A program made the position numbers and the translations under genes. The notes under the pieces are model-generated. The model searched no databases and was not told the DNA's origin. It worked only from the letters and a program-made list of their open reading frames with translations. Shown in pieces: positions 1 through 13,169 of a DNA stretch of 64,000 nt. Source of the DNA: Siphonodentalium dalli. Taxonomy: Eukaryota; Mollusca; Scaphopoda; Gadilida; Siphonodentaliidae. The first letter of the stretch is position 1. Each line of letters opens with the position of its first letter. The DNA lies in the NCBI GenBank assembly GCA_032622095.1, contig CP136064.1, positions 253,086,484 through 253,150,483 of the forward strand, in the 5' to 3' direction.

Positions 1-3000
1 ACGTTATATACATCTTAATACTCGACTGACCACCATTACGTTATATTAATACTCGACTGACCACCATTACGTTATATACATATTAATACTCGACTGACCA
101 CCATTACGTTATATACATCTTAATACTCGACTGACCACCATTACGTTATATACATCTCAATACTGGACTGACCACCATTACGTTATATACATCTTAATAC
201 TCGACTGACCACCATTACGTTATATACATCTTAATACTCGACTGACCACCATTACGTTACATACATCTTAATACTCGACTGACCGCCATTACGTTACATA
301 CATCTTAATACTCGACTGACCACCATTACGTTATCTTAATACTCGACTGACCACCATTACGTTATATACATCTTAATACTCGACTGACCACCATTACGTT
401 ATATACATCTCAATACTGGACTGACCACCATTACGTTACATACATCTTAATACTCGACTGACCACCATTACGTTATATACATCTCAATACTGGACTGACC
501 ACCATTACGTTACATACATCTTAATACTGGACTGACCACCATTACGTTATATACATCTTAATACTGGACTGACCACCATTACGTTATATACATCTTAATA
601 CTCGACTGACCACCATTACGTTACATACATCTTAATACTCGACTGACCACCATTACGTTATATACATCTTAATACTGGACTGACCACCATTACGTTATAT
701 ACATCTTAATACTCGACTGACCACCATTACGTTATATACATCTTAATACTCGACTGACCACCATTACGTTATATACATCTTAATACTCGACTGACCACCA
801 TTACGTTATATACATCTTAATACTCGACTGACCACCATTACGTTACATACATCTTAATACTGGACTGACCACCATTACGTTATATACATCTTAATACTCG
901 ACTGACCACCATTACGTTATATACATCTTAATACTCGACTGACCACCATTACGTTATATACATCTTAATACTCGACTGACCGCCATTACGTTATATACAT
1001 CTTAATACTGGACTGACCACCATTACGTTATATACATCTTAATACTCGACTGACCACCATTACGTTATATACATCTTAATACTCGACTGACCACCATTAC
1101 GTTATATACATCTTAATACTCGACTGACCACCATTACGTTACATACATCTTAATACTCGACTGACCACCATTACGTTATATACATCTTAATACTGGACTG
1201 ACCACCATTACGTTATATACATCTTAATACTGGACTGACCACCATTACGTTATATACATCTTAATACTCGACTGACCACCATTACGTTATATACATCTTA
1301 ATACTCGACTGACCACCATTACGTTACATACATCTTAATACTCGACTGACCACCATTACGTTATATACATATTAATACTCGACTGACCACCATTACGTTA
1401 CATACATCTTAATACTCGACTGACCACCATTACGTTATATACATATTAATACTCGACTGACCACCATTACGTTATATACATCTTAATACTCGACTGACCA
1501 CCATTACGTTATATACATATTAATACTCGACTGACCACCATTACGTTACATACATCTTAATACTGGACTGACCACCATTACGTTATATACATCTTAATAC
1601 TCGACTGACCACCATTACGTTATATACATCTTAATACTCGACTGACCACCATTACGTTATATACATCTTAATACTCGACTGACCGCCATTACGTTATATA
1701 CATCTTAATACTGGACTGACCACCATTACGTTATATACATCTTAATACTCGACTGACCACCATTACGTTATATACATCTTAATACTCGACTGACCACCAT
1801 TACGTTATATACATCTTAATACTCGACTGACCACCATTACGTTACATACATCTTAATACTGGACTGACCACCATTACGTTACATACATCGTAATACTCGA
1901 CTGACCACCATTACGTTATATACATCTTAATACTGGACTGACCACCATTACGTTATATACATCTTAATACTGGACTGACCACCATTACGTTACATACATC
2001 TTAATACTCGACTGACCACCATTACGTTATATACATATTAATACTCGACTGACCACCATTACGTTATATACCTCTTAATACTGGACTGACCACCATTACG
2101 TTACATACATCTCAATACTGGACTGACCACCATTACGTTATATACATCTTAATACTCGACTGACCACCATTACGTTACATACATCTTAATACTGGACTGA
2201 CCACCATTACGTTATATACATCTTAATACTGGACTGACCACCATTACGTTATATACATCTTAATACTCGACTGACCACCATTACGTTATATACATCTTAA
2301 TACTCGACTGACCACCATTACGTTATATACATCTTAATACTCGACTGACCACCATTACGTTACATACATCTTAATACTGGACTGACCACCATTACGTTAT
2401 ATACATCTTAATACTGGACTGACCACCATTACGTTATATACATCTTAATACTCGACTGACCACCATTACGTTATATACATCTTAATACTCGACTGACCAC
2501 CATTACGTTATATACCTCTTAATACTGGACTGACCACCATTACGTTACATACATCTCAATACTGGACTGACCACCATTACGTTATATACATCTTAATACT
2601 CGACTGACCACCATTACGTTACATACATCTTAATACTGGACTGACCACCATTACGTTATATACATCTTAATACTGGACTGACCACCATTACGTTATATAC
2701 ATCTTAATACTCGACTGACCACCATTACGTTATATACATCTTAATACTCGACTGACCACCATTACGTTATATACATCTTAATACTCGACTGACCACCATT
2801 ACGTTATATACATCTTAATACTCGACTGACCACCATTACGTTATATACATATTAATACTCGACTGACCACCATTACGTTACATACATCTTAATACTCGAC
2901 TGACCGCCATTACGTTATATACATCTTAATACTCGACTGACCACCATTACGTTATATACATCTTAATACTGGACTGATCACCATTACGTTATATACATCT

Positions 3001-3957
3001 TAATACTGGACTGACCACCATTACGTTATATACATATTAATACTCGACTGACCACCATTACGTTATATACATCTTAATACTGGACTGACCACCATTACGT
3101 TATATACATCTTAATACTGGACTGACCACCATTACGTTATATACATCTTAATACTCGACTGACCACCATTACGTTATATACATATTAATACTCGACTGAC
3201 CACCATTACGTTATATACATATTAATACTGGACTGACCACCATTACGTTATATACATATTAATACTCGACTGACCACCATTACGTTATATACATATTAAT
3301 ACTGGACTGACCACCATTACGTTATATACCTCTTAATACTGGACTGACCACCATTACGTTACATACATCTTAATACTGGACTGACCACCATTACGTTATA
3401 TACATATTAATACTGGACTGACCACCATTACGTTATATACATATTAATACTCGACTGACCACCATTACGTTATATACCTCTTAATACTGGACTCACCACC
3501 ATTACGTTATATGCATCTTAATACTCGACTCACCACCATTACGTTACATACATCTTAATACTCGACTGACCACCATTACGTTATATACATCTTAATACTC
3601 GACTGACCACCATTACGTTATATACATCTTAATACTCGACTGACCACCATTACGTTATATACATCTTAATACTCGACTCACCACCATTACGTTATATACA
3701 TCTTAATACTCGACTCACCACCATTACGTTATATACATCTTAATACTCGACTGACCACCATTACGTTACATACATCTTAATACTCGACTGACCACCATTA
3801 CGTTATATACATCTTAATACTCGACTCACCACCATTACGTTATATACATCTTAATACTCGACTCATCACCATTACGTTATATACATCTTAATACTCGACT
3901 CACCATCATTACGTTATATACATCTTAATACTCGACTCACCACCATTACGTTATATA
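1..3957. repeat. 37-bp satellite array, block 1
   Basis: About 107 head-to-tail copies of a 37-bp unit that reads ACGTTATATACATCTTAATA followed by CTCGACTGACCACCATT. The array begins at or before the window edge. Variation is confined to a few positions: TTATATA/TTACATA, CATCTT/CATATT/CATCTC, CTCGAC/CTGGAC, GACCACC/GACCGCC, and GACTGACC/GACTCACC near the right end. Two shortened units lie near 45 and 335. Larger multi-unit blocks recur in register (see findings). No coding potential; most units contain stops. Confidence 0.97.
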
Positions 3958-4345
3958 GAGAGTAATCAATTGGTTCCGAGAATTACGTTAAATAATTCAC
4001 GAGAAGTGAGAGACGTCGGTAAGAAACGAGTGCGCGTTAGCGCACGAGTTTCTTACCCAAACGTCTCTCGCCTCGAGTGAATTATTGAACGTAATTCTCG
4101 GAACTAATTGATTACTCTATTTATTACACTTCTGCATCAATTTGGTTCGCCAAATATGATTAAAACACACAGAATGAATGCTTAAAAGTCCCGATGCGGA
4201 TAAAGATCAACCATAGAAAATTCAGTCTAGATCAGTAAGCGACGTAACGTCAATGACGTCACGGGAAATGACATAATTCACTAGTGACATTACCAATTTT
4301 AATTAACAGCGTTTTCAATGGAAATCGCGCATAGGAGTGTAATAA
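3958..4345. mobile_element. Palindromic insertion splitting the satellite array
   Basis: A unique 388-bp segment interrupts the 37-bp array, which resumes in register at about 4346. Its left part (about 3958-4119) is a large hairpin: the arm starting AGAGTAATCAATT, through TTCCGAGAATTACGTT, is matched by its reverse complement ending AATTGATTACTCT. The turn is near 4040 in GTGCGCGTTAGCGCAC. The right part holds TGACGTCA (4254-4261), and its end (TAATAAATA) is the inverse of TATTTATTA near 4118. It looks like a nonautonomous foldback element. Family and target duplication are not resolved. Confidence 0.7.
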
Positions 4346-4889
4346 ATACATCTTAATACTGGACTGACCACCATTACGTTATATACATCTTAATACTCGA
4401 CTGACCACCATTACGTTATATACATCTTAATACTCGACTGACCACCATTACGTTACATACATCTTAATACTGGACTGACCACCATTACGTTATATACATC
4501 TTAATACTCGACTGACCACCATTACGTTACATACATCTTAATACTCGACTGACCACCATTACGTTACATACATCTTAGTACTCGACTGACCACCATTACG
4601 TTACATACATCTTAATACTCGACTGACCACCATTACGTTACATACATCTTAATACTCGACTGACCACCATTACGTTACATACATCTTAATACTCGACTGA
4701 CCACCATTACGTTACATACATCTTAATACTCGACTGACCACCATTACGTTACATACATCTTAATACTCGACTGACCACCATTACGTTACATACATCTTAA
4801 TACTCGACTGACCACCATTACGTTACATACATCTTAATACTCGACTGACCACCATTACGTTACATACATCTTAATACTCGACTGACCAC
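4346..4889. repeat. 37-bp satellite array, block 2
   Basis: About 14.7 further copies of the same 37-bp unit. From about 4520 the units are almost uniform, carrying TTACATA and CTCGAC, unlike the mixed left block. The array stops abruptly inside a unit at GACTGACCAC. Confidence 0.96.
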
Positions 4890-5582
4890 GGGCACAAAAT
4901 GATTATTATATTGACGAAATAACGGATATATTCAGCAATTAACCACAACATTAAAAAAAAATTAGCGATGTTTTTTTCTCTCCGCTGATCACAATATCGC
5001 TTCCATTTTTTGGGGTCAATTTCCCAAGTTTGCACTACAAATTTTCAGTTTGTTTTCTGTAAAACAAGTATTGTTTTGATATGACGTCATTGTTTAACAA
5101 CAACGATGCCTGCTTTCCGTTGCTTTCGAAATAATTCAAAATGGTAACAATGACTCACGAAGAAGAAAATTTAAGTTATACAATTTATTGAAGCGAATTT
5201 GACCAGCAAACAAAAAAGAGACAACAAAATTCACACTAAACATTCTAAAATCTATCTACGATGAAAATGAACAACAATAAATATTGGATCTGGGACAGCA
5301 TGAAGAACGTTCGATAAAATATAATAAATATTGTACGGCTTGTCGGTGACTATGCCGAAATAGTGACCTCGGTGGTCCTCCAGCTCGGGTACTATTCCGA
5401 CGGACTAGTATTTTGGTAGAGTCGCCGACAGCCGTGCAATATTTATATATTAGATGAGTGATCTGGTAATAAATGCAGACGACAGACAGAACAACAGATA
5501 ATTCTAGAGCAGAATAATTCATATGCATATTTATATTCCTAATGGAACTAGTCAATGAGTATTTTTTTTTATTTATAAAAGC
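4890..5582. other. Non-coding interval right of the satellite
   Basis: No gene supported. TGACGTCA occurs at 5082-5089, and the text GACGAAATAACGG near 4912 also occurs inside the foldback element near 41140. The only strong structure is the hairpin at 5323-5449. Confidence 0.5.
5323..5449. repeat. Imperfect hairpin, about 127 bp
   Basis: The left arm AATAAATATTGTACGGCT, with GTCGGTGACTATGCCGAAATA, is mirrored by the right arm around ACTATTCCGACGG, GTCGCCGACAGCCGTGCAAT and ATTTAT. A remnant of a foldback element is likely; no further copy was recognised in the window. Confidence 0.6.
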
Positions 5583-5586
5583 TTAA

Positions 5587-6056
5587 CCCTTTGAGTGCCA
5601 GGTTCGATTTTTGTATCAACCCATATACCCTGTGCCAATGCATTCTCTTATATATGCGAGTCGACCATAGGTCGCCTCGCACATATAAGAGAATGCATTG
5701 GCCTAACAATTTTTCATCATTTGTTATTATTTTTTACAATTTTAATAAGTTTTTCTTATATTCTTATACTCTTTCAGTATTTTGTAGGTTTAGTGCCAGG
5801 GAATCTTACGTTTTTCATGGGCTTCAAAATTATTACTATGAATAATTGGTGATAGTTTTGAGTTATAACATGTCCCTAAGGTTTTAACCAGTTTGTTTTT
5901 AAATTCGCTATAGCATGCTTAAGCATACCCAAAAATAATTCAACAACAACAACAAAAATCTAAAAAAAAATGTTTTTTAATGTTTTGAATTTTTTAGGGC
6001 CGATTTTACAGACCGTAAATTATGGCCGATGAGATCGGCCCCTGGCACTGAAAGGG
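5587..6056. mobile_element. TTAA-flanked MITE with one internal hairpin module
   Basis: The element is flanked by TTAA on both sides (5583-5586 and 6057-6060). Its ends are inverted: CCCTTTGAGTGCCAGG against CCTGGCACTGAAAGGG. TTAA targets and CCC...GGG ends are the hallmark of piggyBac-type transposition, so it is probably a nonautonomous piggyBac-like element (inference). It carries one copy of a shared near-perfect hairpin (about 5634-5702), with arms starting GCCAATGCATTCTCTTATAT. Small ORFs here are translations of the hairpin. Confidence 0.75.
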
Positions 6057-6423
6057 TTAAAGACACCAAGGCACTCGCAGTCGGTAAATATGCAAAAAAA
6101 AGTCTATAAAAACATCACAACTAAGAAGAACAAGGGTAAATAGATAAACATTGTCATTAAACTCATTACTGATAGTTATCCAATAATGAAAGATCGCATT
6201 TTGAAACCATTGTTATGCCAGCAAAACTGTTGCAGTGATTTTTGCGCACAGTGAGTTCAAATATATTAGTCTAAACTGGTCTAGTGCACTAAATGTGATT
6301 TTCATAATATTTGTAAATGCTTTGACCTTTACCAATGTCTACGGTACTGTCAATTTTTTATGAATCTTTAGTATCTTATTGGACCTTGAACGGCAATGCC
6401 ACCTCAACAGTAATATATATATA

Positions 6424-6828
6424 TATCACATGAAACCACTATTATATCATTAAAAAATGCCATTACATATCTCCTTATCTGTCACTTGTGGTGAATAGGC
6501 GCGTGATTCCCGCCAAACTTGGCATCGCGCCAACAAAATTACTTTACATTGATTCAGGCGGAATAATACTATTTCGAAAAGTCGGGCATGACATAAACAC
6601 CAGACATGATTTGTTCATTAAAGTTAAATTCTTGTCCAACTTCGTTGCGCTAACGAAAATAGACACAAAAAAGAGGCAAATTGGGGTGGTTATATTTTCC
6701 GTCGCAAGCCTGGGAGCACAATATTGTCGTATACGGGTAAATGCTGTAAGTGGATACATTTTAACGCTTCTTTTAATGATTTTAGTTTGTTAAAAATGCA
6801 TAAAGCTCTAGTTTTTTTCATGTGATAT
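6424..6828 (+). mobile_element. Foldback repeat family B, copy 1
   Basis: Ends are TATCACATGAA and TTCATGTGATA. The interior (GGCATCGCGCCAA, then CATTAAAGTTAAATTCTTGT) recurs inverted at 6975-7361 and direct at 30256-30684. Copies 1 and 2 form a roughly 940-bp inverted pair around the spacer 6829-6974. That spacer contains a small palindrome of the CACAACGAGTCGTAGACGA type. The 101-codon ORF inside is not conserved intact in the other copies, so it is not taken as a gene. Confidence 0.75.
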
Positions 6829-6974
6829 ACAACTTGTATATCACATGAACAATGAGATATGTTGGATTTCAGGAAACGATTTGATATATTTGATTCACAA
6901 CGAGTCGTAGACGAGTTGTGAAAAATGATTATCAAACGAGTTTCATAAAACCTTATATCCCAACATTACGAGGT

Positions 6975-7361
6975 GAAGATCTTGTATATCACATAAAAAA
7001 CAAGAGCTTTATGCCTTTTTAACAAATCAAAATCCGTAAAAGAAGCTGCAAAAAACATACATTCACAGCGCGTTGGACTGTATTGCTCGCTCTGGGGCTG
7101 GCGACGGTAAATATAGTTCCCCCAATTTGCCTCTTTGTTTTTGTCTATTTTCGTTAGTACAAATAAGTTGGACATGAATTTAACTTTAATGAACAAAGCA
7201 ATCATTTTGTATTGTCTGGTGTTGATGTCATGCGCTACTTTTCGAATAGTATTGTTAAGACGCACTGTCAGTTTGTTGGCGCAATGCTAAGTGGTATGTA
7301 ACTAGTGAGAGATAAGTAAATATGTAATGTTTTTAATATATAATAGGGGTTTATGTGATAT
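6975..7361 (-). mobile_element. Foldback repeat family B, copy 2 (inverted)
   Basis: Reverse-complement relative of 6424-6828, from TATCACATAAAAAACAAGAG to GGTTTATGTGATA. It has point differences and small indels relative to copy 1, which indicates age. Confidence 0.75.
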
Positions 7362-7370
7362 TTAGAGGAT

Positions 7371-7512
7371 ATTACTTGGTTTGGTTGATATTAGGCCCGA
7401 TATCAGCCCGAGGTAACCTCATATGAGCCTGAGACCGAAGGACGACGGCTGATATGAGGTTACAAAGGGCTGATATCAGGCCAATAATATCAAACAAACC
7501 AAGATTAGTAAT
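7371..7512. repeat. 142-bp hairpin
   Basis: Left arm ATTACTTGGTTTGGTTGATA with GGCCCGATATCAGCCC and GTAACCTCATAT is matched by the right arm around ATATGAGGTTAC, GGGCTGATATCAGGCC and CAAACAAACCAAG. The turn is near 7430. A solitary foldback element is likely. Confidence 0.7.
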
Positions 7513-7700
7513 ATCCCATGTATTAATTAGATAGCCTCTTGGTAGCTGACAACTTTTTCATATGAGTGACGTCGCTAAAATGGATACCTACACGTTATTT
7601 TATAGCACTACAAGAGATTTTCGGCATGTCGTAAATCCATATTACTCGGATTGGAGATGTCGCAAATCGATTATTACTCGGTTTAAGGGCAATATTAGCC

Positions 7701-7758
7701 TAGTTCGATAAAAATGTCATATCTAATTCTAGTTCGATAAAAATGTCATATCTAATTA
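7701..7758. repeat. Tandem duplication, 29 bp x 2
   Basis: Two adjacent copies of TAGTTCGATAAAAATGTCAT plus ATCTAATT(C/A). Confidence 0.9.
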
Positions 7759-8345
7759 ATAAAAAAATATCCAACCCGTTTCGTGCGATATCATCACTGT
7801 TTGCTACTATTGTAAACATTACAGTTTCTGCAAAGAAAATACATTTCTTGTGCCAGATTTTGAGTGATTTCCGAGAGATGATTACAAAAATATACTGATG
7901 GACAACTTCACCATATGATTCGTCATCTTATGTCAAATATAATGAAAATCAAAAAGTGCTTTAAAATCGATGTCAGAAAAGAAACATGGCTCTAAAATAA
8001 GATAGAAGCAACTTGGCAACTGATCCATAATATGGAATTTGCCACATGTGTCAACTCGAGAATCGTTGACAGATGTTATTCTTATGACGACCACAAGGGT
8101 GTGTATATGAACTATATATCTGATTTTGTGATGTCACCGATTATAAAGTAAACCGAACCTGCGATTTGTTTGGGGGGAAATCAAAGCAAATTTCGTTGAA
8201 AATAACAGCCTTAGTGTTGCGTATAGTCTCTTGAATATACAATTCGAGTGTTAGCTACCTCTTGTGACCAAATCAGGGAAGTGATTAGATGGTCTATGTT
8301 GGGGTGGGGGTGTCCATCTTGAAATTCCCAACTGAACCCCATTAA

Positions 8346-8737
8346 CCCTTTACCCAACAGAAGGGCCCTGTGCCAATGCATTCTCTTATATATGCGAGTC
8401 GACCATAGGTCGCCTCGCATATATAAGAGAATGCATTGGCTTAACACATTAAAAATTATAAAATTGTTAAAGAATGTAAGAAAAAATGGTAAAAAGTGTT
8501 AAAAAAAGATTTTATTTAGGCCAATGCATTCTCTTATATATGCGAGGCGACCTATGGTCGACTCGCATATATAAGAGAATGCATTAGCACAGGGCATAAC
8601 TGTAACTATCACAATGTGGTCAATGAGCCGATTCCAATGATATCCATATGTGTATGGTTCTATTGAGACAGACCGAAGATATTTTAGGCTGTTGAAGCTT
8701 TATTTGGCCGGTTTTGGCCGGTTTGTTGGGTAAAGGG
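8346..8737 (+). mobile_element. TTAA-flanked MITE (CCCTTTACCCAACA family), copy 1
   Basis: TTAA flanks at 8342-8345 and 8738-8741, with termini CCCTTTACCCAACA and TGTTGGGTAAAGGG. Inside, two shared hairpin modules in opposite orientation (about 8371-8439 and 8520-8588) are bounded by CCCTGTGCC and GGCACAGGG around an A/T-rich spacer. The subterminal text GGCCGGTTTTGGCCGGTTTG precedes the right end. It is probably a nonautonomous piggyBac-like element. Other copies are 9592-9978 (inverted) and 31938-32331. Confidence 0.82.
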
Positions 8738-8993
8738 TTAAACAGACCAAGCTCCCATGTTCGCGAAATACCATGTGCCCATCCCGCCCCGTTAGGTTAG
8801 AACTGCCCAACTGGCTGGTACCTCACACATTCAAACTAATGGAAATGTTCAACACGACACCCCAATGTTCGATAATTTCCAACATGCCTATTTCAGAACA
8901 ACATTTTGACTCAAAAGGAAAAATATACTGCTGTTTTCTAAAAACAACATCTTCCCCGAACTAACTGTTGGATAAATCAAACAATAAGAACAA

Positions 8994-9330
8994 TTGCAAC
9001 CTATATGTCATTTATCACATAATCTTTTGACCGTCGGCGACAGAGCTTTCTCTGTAGCCTGTCCCGACATTTGGAACTCTCTACCAAATGAAATGCGACA
9101 ATCTTGCTTGCTAACCGATTTTCGATCTGCTTTAAAAACTCACATATTCCGACGACGCTACCCCGACACAAAGAAAACTAACAAAATCTGATTATATATA
9201 ATTCCACATATCTATTGATTATTTTCCATGTGCATTTATTGTGTATTTATATAATGTGTAAAGCGCTTAGGGCCCCTTGTGGGGGATAGGCGCTATATAA
9301 ATATTATTATTATTATTATTATTATCATTT
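8994..9330 (+). mobile_element. 3' end of a CR1/L2-like LINE
   Basis: The reading frame 8994-9191 encodes the C-terminal tail typical of CR1/L2-group reverse transcriptases: GDRAFSVACPDIWNSLP followed by TDFRSALKTHIFRR and a stop. It is followed by a conserved 3' UTR end, GTAAAGCGCTTAGGGCCCC, then GGCGCTATATAAATATT and an (ATT)n tail at about 9302-9327. That family signature is established knowledge. The copy is 5'-truncated, as most LINE insertions are. It lies between two oppositely oriented copies of the same TTAA MITE. Confidence 0.85.
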
Positions 9331-9591
9331 TCAACTAACGTTTTGATCAAAGATGGTGGGTGAAAATCCCCCAAACACCCGTGTATGTCGCATGCACGTC
9401 TCTGGATAAGAGATAGACCATCTACAAGCCGAGCCCCATGCGAACGTGATTGTGACTTCTTGTTTTGTTGGCATCAGTATAGCCCACAACATAATATCTA
9501 CCACAAAAATTTCCGTTGTCTTCTGTTCTGAAAACCCTCAACAATTGGTTATGTGTTCAGTATATGCAAAACCAGTCGAGTCCGGCTTTAA

Positions 9592-9978
9592 CCCTTTACC
9601 CAACAAACCGGCCAAAACCGGCCAAATAAAGCTTCAACAGCCTAAATTATCTTGGGTCTGTCTCAATAAAACCATACAAATATGGATATCATTGGAACCG
9701 GCTCATTGACCACATTGTGATGGTTACAGTTATGCCCTGTGCTAATGCATTCTCTTATATATGCGAGAGCCATAGGTCGCCTCGCATATATAAGAGAATG
9801 CATTGGCCTAAAAATCTTTTTTTAACACTTTTTACCATTTTTTCTTACATTCTTTAACAATTTTATAATTTTTAATGTGTTAAGCCAATGCATTCTCTTA
9901 TATATGCGAGGCGACCTATGGTCGACTCGCATATATAAGAGAATGCATTGGCACAGGGCCGTTCTGTTGGGTAAAGGG
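9592..9978 (-). mobile_element. TTAA-flanked MITE (CCCTTTACCCAACA family), copy 2
   Basis: TTAA at 9588-9591 and 9979-9982, with the same termini as 8346-8737 but the interior in the opposite orientation. Its first hairpin module (near 9736) has lost a few bases next to the turn (GCGAGAGCCATAGG); the second (about 9885-9953) is intact. Confidence 0.82.
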
Positions 9979-9982
9979 TTAA

Positions 9983-12900
9983 TGTACCAATAATTGTTAT
10001 TTTCTGCAAATGGTAATGGCACCTTTGTATATTGTAAACAGAAGATGCTGAACATCATGTCATGACTAATAATTTGTTATAACTCAGATACTCGATTTTC
10101 AAACTTAAACCTGGTAAGATAAAATAAGCTACAAATATAGATTAGTGATAAAGTATTAGCCTTCAGACTGCCTCAGATAAAACTTGAAGCGAGTGTAGTA
10201 CGCAATACGATATTTAGATTCCAGATCAGACGATACGGTTTCAACAATGATCTGATATACAATTGTACTCAGGTATACTTTGATCCCCAGAACGAGACAA
10301 ACACAAAGCATCATATATATAGAGAGGTATATCGGTCAATTGTAAAGCCTAAATATAAATTTAATTACATTATTGTTTCTCAATATTGATGTTATATTTT
10401 TTTTCTTGACATTTTCTTAACTTTTCTTATGTCGAAAACATTTCTTATTTTTAAAGAACAAATCTCTTAGCTTTAGAACAAACATTTTGAAACAAGAACA
10501 AATTAAGAAATAAATATTTCATTTGATAAACCATTTTCTAAATCTATCATATTTGAGAAATCTATCTCTTGCCTGATGGGATTTTCTTTTAAAGTAACAA
10601 ACTTGATAGGAATATTTTCTCACAATAAGATTTATTTTCTTAATATTTCGTGTTTCAAGTAATTGTTTTCATTATTAAGAAAGTATTTTTGGCAATGTGG
10701 AATCGAGCGAGAAAGTGTATGAAAACAAAAATATTATGACAATGCGTTGGCGCGTGTCATATGGTATATCGTTTCGCCGTGTGAACAAACAATACAAATG
10801 TAATCCTGCATGGTAACGACTGTGACGTTTCGATATCTAAGCGATTGGCAGCATACCCGTATGTTTATCATTTTTTGGAAATTTTGTAACCCACAATAGT
10901 GCTTATTTGGGACCGTATGTTTATATTAAACTTGGATCTGCATGCTTGCTGTACTGAAGATCTACCAGAAATGCTTGAGCCATCATTCATATCAGGCAAT
11001 TAAAGTGCAAACATATTGCTGTCGTTGGTATCTCCTGTGAAAAAATAACATGTTCTGAGTCTGATCCAAAACTCCCAATGCATTTCTAGCTTTCTCCACT
11101 ATTTGTGCCATACAGCTTGACAGTGTTGCTTACTCTTGACATTTTTCTCCAGTTTCCAATAAGTATGGCCCATGGATATTTCCTCAAGTTGAGGCCATAT
11201 ACACTTATTTGTTGAGCATTTCAGTTGGAGAAATATATGTGATAAATGGTATAGTTTAACAGACTAACTTGCTTCCATGTTAGCAGTTGCCATCCTGTTA
11301 TGTTATTCGGCTCCGCGCTCTTATTGGCATCAGAAGAATTGTCCATCCTGTGCTCTTATTCCGCCACATATATGCTTATTCGGACCCCGAACGTATACGT
11401 GTGCGCGAGGTCTCAGTTTATGCACGGTGCTCGAGTATTTGAAAGCACCGAATAACATTCTGATGTTGTGGCACTACACTATTTGTTTTAATCCGAACCG
11501 ATCATCTCATTACATGTCAAAGGGTGGATAAATCAGAAATCGTTTCAGATGCTATTAACGTAAACTGTTTCGTAATTATTTCGTACTAGGTTTAGCGGAA
11601 AACGATCATATTTTCAATATTTTGAAAGTAGATATTTTAAAGATTGAATGGCAATCAGCCAAAGGTTGTGTCATGCATATTCATGAATCCTACATCGGGG
11701 TTGTGAAATGCATTACACCTTCGTGCAACAAAATTTGTCCAACTGGTTACGTTTAATATGCTGCAATGTTATAAGTGGATCCTGCTAATCTCGCTTCGAG
11801 GCTGGTCAAGTGCGCATAAAAGAACAATCTTCAGCCTTAATGGCGAATGATGCTGATGCTAGTGTAGCATATTATTGTTTAGAAGTATAATACCGTATTC
11901 TTTTTGGCGATCATTCGAAAATCCGAAAATTTTGAGAAACGTTTCCAATCTATACGATCACTCATTATATATCTTGATGATTGGAAACAAATCATCATAA
12001 CAATAGCTATGTGAATATATACCGATGGCTTTACGACAATTTATACTACCGCTGTCAAATGTGACATCAATTATTACACGCATGTTCTTGAATGTTGGTT
12101 GAATATGACGCTTTTGTTTTGAATCGTTGCTCTTTGCCAAAGACCATTAAAATTACAATTTGAGAAAACTAGAAACACCTTTTCAAAACAGCTTCGGTTT
12201 GTTCTAAACACAGTGCCAACCACCATTGTATTATAAACCAGGCAAAATAATGTTTGGACAATTTTTTTCAACATTGGTTTATCATGGTGAAGAAAACTCC
12301 AAATTAAGCTTGATCTGGACATCAAGTTTTTACATCATAACAAAGTTGATCTACCAAAACGATACTCAAAACGTCCAAAAAGTAAGATGTAAGAAACAGG
12401 GGTCGCGTTAAAAGATGTATTGAGGGTTCCAGTCTAATTTTTATGAATCATATTTTATTTTGAATTTAGATTATAGTGTACCAAATAACATGTCTGAAAT
12501 AAGAAGTGCTGTAAGAAAAGACGCCATTTGGTTTGATATGGACATTTCTAAGCATGTACTTATGTTTTAGTGACCTCAATTATATTGTTAACATTTTCAA
12601 TAATAATTTGTATATGGTTTGATCTAAATATAGGTCTCGTTTATATGCCACATTTGGTTTCCATCATTTGTGTTCAAAGAACAAACTTGAAGCAATGTTG
12701 AATTATTTTTTTGTTTTATGTTGTTGTTGTTGTTACTGTTGTTGTTGTTGTTTGTTTGTTTGTTTGTTGTATCTGAAGGGTTGGATCCATGAACGCGTCT
12801 TTAGTACATGCATGCGATATATCTATTTCGATAAGGCGCGCGGCAAAACGTCTTATAAAATAGTTACTGAGAGTTATACATATATCAAGACGACATGCAT

Positions 12901-13169
12901 GGGATATATCTGCCCCTCCCCCAATATTGCATGATAACAGACACTGAAATTATTATATATCGTAAATGATCAACTGCGTGTGCCATAGCATCACCACTTA
13001 TTATATAACTAAGCGTGTCTTGTATTACCTAAATTAATAATGTTCTGTTGCACACATGGTGTTTTGTTTGAGTGCTACACATATTTGCATGCATATTTAT
13101 AAATGTACAAACTTAACAGTTGTATATATGCTCTCCAAATTTGATGGAGGTAAACAATACACATATTAT
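9983..13169. other. Non-coding interval
   Basis: No gene supported. 10380-10680 is rich in TTCTTA and its complement, with no clear period. The 84-codon ORF at 11277 shows no recognisable motif. A (TTG)n/(GTTT)n microsatellite is at 12719-12770. If further exons of the minus-strand K2P gene lie here I could not recognise them. Confidence 0.4.
12719..12770. repeat. Compound microsatellite (TTG)n(GTTT)n
   Basis: TTG repeats broken by one ACTG, passing into TTTG repeats. Confidence 0.9.

Noticed and set aside
1-4889. CRISPR-like array
   Set aside because: Units are contiguous 37-mers without unique spacers, in a clearly eukaryotic window; this is satellite DNA.
6488-6793. 101-codon ORF in repeat family B
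   Set aside because: The frame is not kept in the copies at 6975-7361 and 30256-30684; no known domain.
11277-11531. 84-codon cysteine-containing ORF
   Set aside because: No recognisable motif, no splice signals, length expected by chance.
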